12,246 nucleotides of DNA from an uncultured Micrococcales bacterium (GTDB lineage Bacteria; Actinomycetota; Actinomycetes; Actinomycetales; Microbacteriaceae), in NCBI GenBank assembly GCA_903820955.1, contig CAIJJH010000007.1, positions 1 to 12,246 on the forward strand, given 5' to 3'. Positions 1 through 5,990 of this stretch are shown here, piece by piece (the first letter of the stretch is position 1; every line of letters starts with the position of its first letter). Position numbers and translations under genes: made by a program. Below the pieces are notes generated by a model. The model did no database searches. It worked only from the letters and a program-made list of their open reading frames with translations, and was not told the DNA's origin.

Positions 1-1451
1 GCAACGCCGACAACCTGGTATGGGATCTTTTGCGCCGAGAGAGCGGCGACATACTTTTCGGTGCTGCCCTTCGAACGAAGCAAGAGGGCCGCGGTCGGCT
101 TTGGCTCGCCTGGCTCGGTGTGCAACTTGGCAGCAAACCACTTGGCCACGTGTTCGGCCTCTTCGCTTTGAGTTTGCAGGTACGCGATTTCGGTGTCGCC
201 GACAGGAGCGCCAGGCTTGGCGGTTAGTTTGACGGCCTTGATTCGACTGTGCGAAAGCTCCTCGAGCTGTTTCTGGTTTAGTCCTCTGGTTACGAAGACT
301 GGTTCTTGGCGGAGTTCTTCGAGCAGGTCGTTGGCCAGGTTGAGCACGCCGCTCGGGTTTCGCCAAGAGGTGGGCAGCGGAAACTGAATAACCTCTCGCT
401 CGGGAGTGCCAAAGTCTGTGATGAATTCGCGCAGGTTTGAGGCGCTAGCTCCTCGCCAGCCATAGATTGACTGGTTTGGATCGCCAACCGCGAAGACCGA
501 GTGCTGGGCGAAGAGGCCGCGGAGTAATTTGGTCTGCAGGGTGCTGGTGTCTTGGTATTCATCGAGCAGGACGTGCTTATAAAGCGAGCGCTCGCGACCG
601 GCAACCAAATCGGGCATCATTTCGACTGCTCTTGCGGCAAGCGCTACCTGGTCGCTGTAGTCGACCATGCCGCGCAGTTTCTTCTCTTCGATGAAACGAC
701 CCGCAAGGTTGGCGACCAACCCCGACTGGAAGAAGTCCTTCCAGGTGTTGAAGCGTGTGGTCGGGATCGGATTTTCTGGTGTCTGATTCTTGGCCGGCAG
801 AGAGGCGATGCGGTTGTAGGTCTCTTCTACGAAAGAGCCGATCTGCTCTGCGGTTACCCCGTTGTCGGCCATCTCGCTGGCGATCGAAAGGACCGCCTCG
901 ACGATGGTGTTCAACGATGAATCGGATTCATCGAGTCGCGCATCGACGTCGCTGCCGTATTTGAGAACCACCTCTCGAGCCAGTTGGTAGCGAGATGCAT
1001 CGGTGAGGAGGATCGAGTCTGGTTCGTAACCGAGCGCTAGGGCGTGATCGTGAAACAGCGAATTTGCGTAGGCGTTGTATGTCGAAATATTTGGAGCTGC
1101 GAATGGTTTGTCACGAAGCTCCGATGGCCAAAACTCGGTTCGCGAAAGCGTTAGCAGGCCGTTGTTGATTCGCTTGGAGAGCTCTGAGGCAGCCTTCCTC
1201 GTAAAGGTTAGGCCTAGGATTTCGCTCGGCAGCGAATAACCGTTGGCAACCAGCCAAAGCACGCGAACCGCCATGAGTTCGGTCTTGCCGCTACCGGCTC
1301 CGGCGACAACCAGGCTCGGAGCATCGGTTGGTGACTGTTCGACTGCAGCGCGCTGTTCCTCGGTGAGGCTCAGGTTCGGATTATTCGCGAGTTGTTCTTT
1401 GGACTTGACCGCTAGGAAGACCTGATCGGCGGAGAACTTGTTATTCGACAT
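1..1451 (-). CDS. adnB: ATP-dependent helicase-nuclease subunit AdnB (N-terminal 483 residues; C-terminus beyond the window)
   Basis: The reading frame is open without a stop from the ATG at 1451 to base 1. It encodes a UvrD-like SF1A motor: Q-motif region LTEEQ (29-33), Walker A AGAGSGKT (50-57), motif Ia LTFTRKAASEL (about 80-90), motif II LLDEYQDT with D297/E298, and motif III GDPNQSIYGWRGA from about 324. All motor motifs seen are intact. AdnB proteins carry a RecB-like nuclease at the C-terminus; that part lies outside the window. AdnB pairs with AdnA to unwind and resect DNA double-strand breaks, replacing RecBCD/AddAB in actinobacteria. The start overlaps the last 11 bases of adnA in another frame, which suggests translational coupling; the upstream ribosome site is weak (GGCGGTG). 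The order adnA then adnB and the sequence style around LTFTRKAASEL support AdnB over plain UvrD/PcrA. Confidence 0.9.
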   Translation of the reverse strand, partial: MSNNKFSADQVFLAVKSKEQLANNPNLSLTEEQRAAVEQSPTDAPSLVVAGAGSGKTELMAVRVLWLVANGYSLPSEILGLTFTRKAASELSKRINNGLLTLSRTEFWPSELRDKPFAAPNISTYNAYANSLFHDHALALGYEPDSILLTDASRYQLAREVVLKYGSDVDARLDESDSSLNTIVEAVLSIASEMADNGVTAEQIGSFVEETYNRIASLPAKNQTPENPIPTTRFNTWKDFFQSGLVANLAGRFIEEKKLRGMVDYSDQVALAARAVEMMPDLVAGRERSLYKHVLLDEYQDTSTLQTKLLRGLFAQHSVFAVGDPNQSIYGWRGASASNLREFITDFGTPEREVIQFPLPTSWRNPSGVLNLANDLLEELRQEPVFVTRGLNQKQLEELSHSRIKAVKLTAKPGAPVGDTEIAYLQTQSEEAEHVAKWFAAKLHTEPGEPKPTAALLLRSKGSTEKYVAALSAQKIPYQVVGV

Positions 1452-4400
1452 ATGACACCGCCGGTACTAGTTGGATTGCGCAGGCGCCGTAGCGATCGCT
1501 CGTGCAGTGGCTGCCGATATTGGCGATGAACAGCTTTTTCTCCATAGCCATCTCGGTTGCCGACTCTTGCAGGATGCCGGCGAAGTACTCGATGCCATAT
1601 TCGGCCTCTGGCGAGTTGATTGCCTCTTGGTCGAACACTCCGGAATCTTCGGAAACAAATACCAACCTGGCCCCTTCGAGTCGGTCGCCATCGCGGATGA
1701 TGTCGCCGAAAGCCTTTTGCTCGAACGCGAGCTGGTAGAGACCGAGCTGGGGGTGAACCTTAACTTCTTCTTTGGAAATTTTGCGGCCGGTCTTGAGGTC
1801 AACGATCATGACCTGACCCTCGGCATTGCGTTCGATGCGGTCGACTGTGCCCGAGACGTAGGCGTCGCCGAGTTGGAAGTTGAACTTCACCTCGGTTCCG
1901 ATTAGCTCGTATCCATCTCGCTCTTGAGCCGCAAGGTAGCCGGCCAACCTGGTCACCATCTTGCGAGCCTTACGTTTCTCTTTCTTTTCGAGCCATTCGG
2001 CCTCGAAGTCGAGGGTGTGCCATTTTGATTCGACCCCACGCCACAGTGTGGCTTCGTTGATGTTGGCGGTTTCTTCTAGAACCTTGTGGAGCAGGATTCC
2101 GAAGTTTGCCTCAAAGCTGCCCTCGCGCCCGCCGTGGTGCTTTATGAACCAGTGCAACGGGCACTTCAGGAAGTCGTCGAGCTGAGAAGGTGCAACGTAG
2201 ACCTGTTTTTCGCCGTCGAGAACTACCAGCGCTTCAACGGTTGAGAGATCGAGGATTCCGTACCACTGTTCCGGGTCGGCACCGGCAATGCCCTCGGCGG
2301 CCAACCTGGCCAGCCCATAGGCGGCCTCTAGGCGCTCGGTCTCGTTGGTGGTTTCGAGAATCGTTCGACGCAGTCGACCAACCGTGCCGCGCAACGTGTA
2401 GCGCGGTGCTCCGTAGCCCTCGGTCTCGGGAATCTGCCCGAGCACTAGCGAGACGAACTGCGATATTTGCGATTCGTCTCCGTCAACCGAGGTGACCACG
2501 AGCAAATCGGTGGCTGCACCGACGGCCTTGTTGAGAAGCCTTAGCTCCTCAGGGAGCTCACTTCTCACCAGGTCGGTGTTTTCGCTCTTCTTAGTCAAAA
2601 GCTCATCGAGTGAAACAGCGCCCAGTAGCGAGGACCGCGGCTTGAGGTTAGGCCAAACGCCTTCAATCAGCTGCGGAATCACCACGACTTTGAAGCGTCG
2701 GCCGATCAGGGCGGCCGATGTCAGCAAAAGCACTCGCTCGTTGTCGCGCGCGCCGATCGCAAGGGTGTCCTGCGGAAGATCCAGTGAAAGCTGGTCTTCG
2801 ATAAACGCGCGAATCGTGCCGTTGGGGTTGCGCTCCACGTAGCGGTTGGCCGCGGCGAACAGCGCCACCACTGCGTCCAGGTTGCGGCCCGCTTGCACGG
2901 CCACCTCGCCTACGTTCTTGGTCTGGAGTGGCCAGAAACGCATCGGCTTGGAGCCATTCCAAAAATGCCAAAGCAGGTCTTCGGCGGTTCTGCGTTCGTC
3001 GGTGACGAGGCGCTTGGCGTTCTCGAGTAGAGCGACGAACTCGGTGACGGCGGTTGCCTCTTTGCTGTCGAGAGTGGCCACTGTGCCGGGGGCGTTGAAC
3101 AGCTCCACCACGAGTTCGTCGCCGGTGCGATTCAGGCCCTCGTTGAGATCTGCCTGGCGTAGCTGGCGACGCAGGCGACGCAGTCCGAGGCTGTCGAGGT
3201 CGCAGAAAGGCGATTCGAGCAGCGACAAAGCACCTCGGTAGTCAACCGGTTCGTCGTCGAGCACGTGTTTGGCAAGGCGCAAAAGGTCGCCACTAGCGAA
3301 TTCGTCGCGAAGCGCGGACTTGCTGCCCAAAACGCTGGCCGGGACGCTCTCGCTGGCCAGAGCGGCGGCGAAGTTCTCGAGTAGCGTGCGCGATCTTGCG
3401 ACCACGGCCATCTCGCCCCATTCGATTCCGTCGTTCAGATGAAGTTCGCGCAGCCGCCTAGCCACCCAGGCAGACTCGCTGGTTGCGGTGTCAAACACCT
3501 TGCCCTCGACCTCTGCGCCAGGCACCAGGTTGGTTGCGCCGTGCACCTTGCGCTGCGGGCCGGCAAGCTCGGGCGGCATGGCCTTCGCAATGTTTGCCAT
3601 GGCAATCGAGATTGCCTCTGGGCGAACCTTGTGATCGTGCTCGAGCATGATCGTCTTGGCTCCGGCAGAACCAGCTACTTCGTCGATCAGGAGTCGCATA
3701 GATTGTGGGTCAGCCGAGCGAAACCCGAGAGTTGCGCTGTCTGGGTCGCCGAGCAAAACTAGGCCGGCGCCTTGCGAGACCAAGACCTTGAGTAGATGCT
3801 TGGCACCCGGGGTCAGCTCTTGCGCGTCATCAACGATTACCAGTTTCACGTCGGTCACGAAGGCTGGGCGAGGCTTCGACTCGAGGAGCTCGGCGGCCTT
3901 GGTCAGAAGCGTGGAAGGGTCGTGGCGGTTGTCGTTGGCCGGGGTTGCCAGATGTTCGAGATACTTTTCTAGGACGTCGGCTGCGCCCACCCAGACCTGT
4001 TGGCCGTGATCTGCGCCGGTGGCTCGCAACTCGGCCGGGGTTACCCCGTGCTCGAGGCAAACCGTGAACAGTTCGCGAAGTTCGGCACGAAAGCCGGAAA
4101 GTGAAATGACGTCTTCGTCAATGTGTGTTGGCCAGTTAGTCGAAAGTCCGGCTGCGGCCTCTTCGATCAAAAGCTGCTTCAGGATTCGATCTTGCTCAGA
4201 GCCGTTGATCAGCTCGGGTGAGCGAGTGCCGGTGGCTAACGCGTCTTCGCGCAAAACCGAAAAGGCAAAGCTGGCAAGTGTGCGAGCCATGGGGCCAGCG
4301 GTTGCGCCCTGATTGGCCAGAGCAAGTTCGTCGCGCAGAAGATTCGCGGCATCGCGACTGGCGGTGAGCGCCAAAACATTGTGAGCCTGCAGGCCGTTGG

Positions 4401-4569
4401 CTAACTGGGCAAGGTAAAGCGCCTTGAGGGCAGAAGTTTTGCCCGAGCCGGGCGCACCGTAAACGACGGCCTTTGCAGAAGCCTCGAGGGAGGCGACTTG
4501 TTGCTGCGAAGCCGAAAGCGGGTGATCGGCAAATTCGAGGCCGTGGTTGCGAAAAGTGGTAGTTGCCAT
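1441..4569 (-). CDS. adnA: ATP-dependent helicase-nuclease subunit AdnA
   Basis: This 1042-residue protein is close to the size I recall for mycobacterial AdnA. The N-terminal part is an SF1A motor: QQQ (22-24), Walker A GAPGSGKT (38-45), motif II IVDDAQE (245-251, Asp248 where UvrD has Glu) and motif III GDPDSATLGFRSAD (274-287). Motif V is weak (TSAALIGRRF, 617-626), and motif VI reads EELRLLNKAVGAA (674-686), with Ala685 at the usual arginine. The C-terminal part is a RecB/AddB-type PD-(D/E)XK nuclease: C803 in FLKCPLHWF, H828 in ILLHKVLEE, D910 in GTVDRIE, D924 and K926 in VDLKTG, then the QLGLYQLAF helix. C803, C1022 and C1030 fit a Fe-S nuclease, but the expected middle cysteine is D1025. 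The nuclease looks active; the motor looks secondary to AdnB. The ATG at 4569 lies 8 bases after a -10 element and has no ribosome site, so the transcript may be leaderless. Confidence 0.92.
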   Translation of the reverse strand: MATTTFRNHGLEFADHPLSASQQQVASLEASAKAVVYGAPGSGKTSALKALYLAQLANGLQAHNVLALTASRDAANLLRDELALANQGATAGPMARTLASFAFSVLREDALATGTRSPELINGSEQDRILKQLLIEEAAAGLSTNWPTHIDEDVISLSGFRAELRELFTVCLEHGVTPAELRATGADHGQQVWVGAADVLEKYLEHLATPANDNRHDPSTLLTKAAELLESKPRPAFVTDVKLVIVDDAQELTPGAKHLLKVLVSQGAGLVLLGDPDSATLGFRSADPQSMRLLIDEVAGSAGAKTIMLEHDHKVRPEAISIAMANIAKAMPPELAGPQRKVHGATNLVPGAEVEGKVFDTATSESAWVARRLRELHLNDGIEWGEMAVVARSRTLLENFAAALASESVPASVLGSKSALRDEFASGDLLRLAKHVLDDEPVDYRGALSLLESPFCDLDSLGLRRLRRQLRQADLNEGLNRTGDELVVELFNAPGTVATLDSKEATAVTEFVALLENAKRLVTDERRTAEDLLWHFWNGSKPMRFWPLQTKNVGEVAVQAGRNLDAVVALFAAANRYVERNPNGTIRAFIEDQLSLDLPQDTLAIGARDNERVLLLTSAALIGRRFKVVVIPQLIEGVWPNLKPRSSLLGAVSLDELLTKKSENTDLVRSELPEELRLLNKAVGAATDLLVVTSVDGDESQISQFVSLVLGQIPETEGYGAPRYTLRGTVGRLRRTILETTNETERLEAAYGLARLAAEGIAGADPEQWYGILDLSTVEALVVLDGEKQVYVAPSQLDDFLKCPLHWFIKHHGGREGSFEANFGILLHKVLEETANINEATLWRGVESKWHTLDFEAEWLEKKEKRKARKMVTRLAGYLAAQERDGYELIGTEVKFNFQLGDAYVSGTVDRIERNAEGQVMIVDLKTGRKISKEEVKVHPQLGLYQLAFEQKAFGDIIRDGDRLEGARLVFVSEDSGVFDQEAINSPEAEYGIEYFAGILQESATEMAMEKKLFIANIGSHCTSDRYGACAIQLVPAVSYVE

Positions 4570-4577
4570 TGAAAGTG

Positions 4578-4600
4578 AGAATACAGGCGACCACCGACTT
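4578..4600 (-). promoter_or_regulatory. RecA-NDp-like (PafBC-type) DNA-damage promoter for adnAB
   Basis: Read on the minus strand, the bases are AAGTCGGTG, exactly eight bases, then TATTCT. The mycobacterial RecA-NDp consensus, as I recall it, is tTGTCRGTG-N8-TAnnnT. Seven of the nine upstream positions match, including GTC-G-GTG, and both the N8 spacing and TAnnnT match. TATTCT is also a fair -10 hexamer; transcription would start at or just before the ATG at 4569. PafBC activates such promoters after DNA damage, independently of LexA. The role is inferred from motif and gene content; binding is not shown. Confidence 0.65.
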
Positions 4601-4602
4601 TA

Positions 4603-4625
4603 TTGTCTGTTCTCTGTCGTAATCT
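4603..4625 (+). promoter_or_regulatory. RecA-NDp-like promoter for the DUF3107 gene
   Basis: The plus strand reads TTGTCTGTT, eight bases, then TAATCT. This matches the tTGTCRGTG-N8-TAnnnT consensus at seven of nine upstream positions (T replaces R and the last G), with exact spacing and TAnnnT. The predicted start near 4632 would leave a leader of about 19 bases holding the ribosome site AAAGG (4641-4645). It is two bases away from the oppositely oriented site of adnAB, so the two form one symmetric block. Confidence 0.5.
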
Positions 4626-4650
4626 AGAGACGCAAGACAGAAAGGTAACC

Positions 4651-4875
4651 GTGGATATCCGTATCGGCATTCAAAACAGCCCTAGAGAGCTATCGTTCGA
4701 GAGCGACCAGAGCGCGGCCGAGGTGGAGTCACTCGTGGCAAGTGCCATCGAGACCGGTTCCAAACTCCTAAAACTCAGAGACAACAAGGGTCGCCTGTTC
4801 TTGGTTCCCGTAACCTCGATCGGTTACGTGGAATGCGGTGCCGAAGAGTCACGAAGAGTGGGGTTCATCGCCTAA
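4651..4875 (+). CDS. DUF3107 family protein
   Basis: This small protein of 74 residues begins MDIRIGIQNSPRELSFES and ends ERR-type VGFIA, which is the hallmark of DUF3107, a short actinobacterial family of unknown function. The middle segment LFLVPVTSIGYVE is a beta-rich stretch also typical of the family. I chose the GTG at 4651 because AAAGG (4641-4645) lies at the right distance and homologues begin with V/M-D-x-R-I-G; an upstream in-frame start at 4603 would add 16 residues that overlap the promoter. The gene diverges from adnA and overlaps the next membrane-protein gene by one base (TAATG), so the two are probably co-translated. The mycobacterial counterpart (Rv3208A, from memory) lies in the same neighbourhood. 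No biochemical role can be given from sequence. Confidence 0.88.
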   Translation: MDIRIGIQNSPRELSFESDQSAAEVESLVASAIETGSKLLKLRDNKGRLFLVPVTSIGYVECGAEESRRVGFIA

Positions 4876-5153
4876 TGGAAGTTTTACTAATACTTGGTTA
4901 CGCCGTTCTACTCGGTTTGGTTGCTCCTTACCTAACCACTCGCGCCGGCGAATACGGCACTCTGGTTCCGCCAGCAGTGGCAGCGGTCACCGGTTCGGTA
5001 ATCTGGGTCATCTTGACCTGGGTCGGCTTCAAATACGAGGAAGCCTGGATCTGGATCATCATCATGTTGGTCATGCCAGTGGTAATGATCATTGCCTCTT
5101 CACGACTAGCAGCGGCAAGAATCCACGCCCGCGAGGCTCTAAAAAACTCCTAG
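4875..5153 (+). CDS. Small three-helix membrane protein, unknown function
   Basis: The 92-residue product has three hydrophobic segments, at about residues 1-19, 29-51 and 56-78, and ends with a basic, alanine-rich tail. There is no signal-peptidase site and no recognisable enzymatic motif. I do not recognise a named family. The ATG at 4875 shares its A with the stop codon of the DUF3107 gene (TAATG), so expression by termination-reinitiation is likely; an upstream in-frame start at 4833 would lie inside DUF3107. The stop TAG (5151-5153) overlaps the stop of the convergent ferritin-like gene. The tight coupling suggests that it works with, or at least is made with, the DUF3107 protein, and that it shares the possible damage-responsive promoter. 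Confidence 0.8.
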   Translation: MEVLLILGYAVLLGLVAPYLTTRAGEYGTLVPPAVAAVTGSVIWVILTWVGFKYEEAWIWIIIMLVMPVVMIIASSRLAAARIHAREALKNS

Positions 5154-5926
5154 GCCGAAAGACCCAGCGCGTCCATGCGCAGGGAGTGAACGGCGATCAT
5201 GTCACCGACCAGCGGCTCGAGTTTGGTGTAAGCCGCAAGATTCACTTCGCGCTCCTGCTCGATGGTCAACTTTGAACCTTTAGAAACCCCGGCTAGCTTG
5301 CGGTTATCGAAGGCCGCGCGAAGCTCGAGCAAAACATCACCCATCAGGCGCCTGCCCCAGAGCGCAAGCCTGCTCTTTAGCTGTTCACTCTCGGCCATCG
5401 ACTCAACCAGGACTCGCTTGGCGAACTGTTCGAAGGTGTCGTCGGCGAGCGCGTCCTCGACCTGATCGCGAAGCGTCGGAGTGAGACCAACCGCCAAGCG
5501 ACGGTAGAAGTCGTCAAGCAAGCCGTAGACCAGGTACACCTTGATAACCGTTTCGTACCAGTCCATTCCGGTGGTTCGGGAGTGGAAGTTTCCGATGCGT
5601 TCGGTGAACGGCTCCATCGCGTCGGTTGCTTCGAAACCTAATCCGGCCAGGATGCTTGCGATTGCGCGGTACTTTTCGAAACTCTTGGCAGCGGCCTCGC
5701 TAAGTTCTGCCTTGTAATGAGTGTTTGGCGAAAACTTGAGTTCGTCGGTGAGAATCTCGAACTGAGTGAGCTTCAGGTAGGCCAACTGGCCGAGGAAGAT
5801 TTTGGGTTCGGGGGTGTATGGGCGAAGGTCGATCTTGCCCATGTTTCGAGGAGCGCGTTCTTCGCGGATAGGCAGAGCGATGCGACGGGCAACCGCGCGG
5901 AGTTTCTTAAGCCATTCGAACACCAT
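5150..5926 (-). CDS. Ferritin-like fold protein (MiaE_2-like), ligand residues apparently missing
   Basis: The 258-residue protein is predicted to be mostly helical. Conserved family segments include MEPFTERIGNFHSRTTG (104-120), YGLLDDFYRRLA (134-145) and LALWGRRLMGD. These place it in the actinobacterial ferritin-like / MiaE_2 group, whose founding relative is a tRNA hydroxylase. Active diiron members carry Glu, an ExxH pair and a late His; here the corresponding positions seem to be K52, S82/K85 and F165, and no ExxH motif occurs anywhere. It is therefore probably not a diiron oxygenase. The first 28 residues are basic and amphipathic. I chose the ATG at 5926: the longer frame to 6013 would run into the divergent helicase gene. 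An internal M29 is possible. The ribosome site is weak. Confidence 0.8.
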   Translation of the reverse strand: MVFEWLKKLRAVARRIALPIREERAPRNMGKIDLRPYTPEPKIFLGQLAYLKLTQFEILTDELKFSPNTHYKAELSEAAAKSFEKYRAIASILAGLGFEATDAMEPFTERIGNFHSRTTGMDWYETVIKVYLVYGLLDDFYRRLAVGLTPTLRDQVEDALADDTFEQFAKRVLVESMAESEQLKSRLALWGRRLMGDVLLELRAAFDNRKLAGVSKGSKLTIEQEREVNLAAYTKLEPLVGDMIAVHSLRMDALGLSA

Positions 5927-5954
5927 ACAAAGATACCTGAGGCTCAAGCCCTCG

Positions 5955-5973
5955 CGCCAAAGTAGACTTGGCG
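5955..5973. repeat. Perfect inverted repeat CGCCAA-N7-TTGGCG before the RNA helicase gene
   Basis: The arms are at 5955-5960 and 5968-5973 with a 7-base spacer. The site lies in the 64-base gap between the divergent ferritin-like and helicase genes, 8 bases before the helicase ribosome site. It could be a transcription-factor operator or a short hairpin in the helicase leader. Confidence 0.5.
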
Positions 5974-5980
5974 TAACTAT

Positions 5981-5985
5981 AGGAG
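5981..5985 (+). promoter_or_regulatory. Ribosome binding site that fixes a TTG start for the DEAD-box helicase
   Basis: AGGAG is followed by a 5-base spacer and then TTG at 5991. No ATG or GTG in the frame lies close to it, so the strong site decides in favour of the TTG start, giving MTFKDLGI as the N-terminus, which fits the aromatic residue upstream of the DEAD-box Q motif. Confidence 0.8.
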
Positions 5986-5990
5986 ACTTT

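Noticed and set aside
1441..1451. Frameshift joining adnA and adnB into one gene
   Set aside because: The adnA protein is complete with its own nuclease, and adnB starts with a proper ATG and new N-terminus. The 11-base overlap is a normal coupled gene pair.
1471..1905. Long plus-strand frame opposite the adnA nuclease region
   Set aside because: It has no family features and lies wholly inside adnA, whose protein has clear motifs. It is a shadow of the real gene.
4613..4641. Inverted repeat TCTGTC-N17-GACAGA
   Set aside because: It overlaps the -10 and leader of the DUF3107 gene, but the arms are only 6 bases with a long loop and part of the left arm is a repeat of the adjoining TCTGTT. 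It may be chance.
4570..4650. LexA SOS box in the adnA-DUF3107 gap
   Set aside because: No CGAAC-N4-GTTCG type palindrome is present; the gap fits the LexA-independent RecA-NDp motif instead.
5802..5990. Extended helicase N-terminus from upstream starts
   Set aside because: It lies antisense to the ferritin-like gene, while a strong AGGAG and the Q-motif spacing point to TTG 5991.
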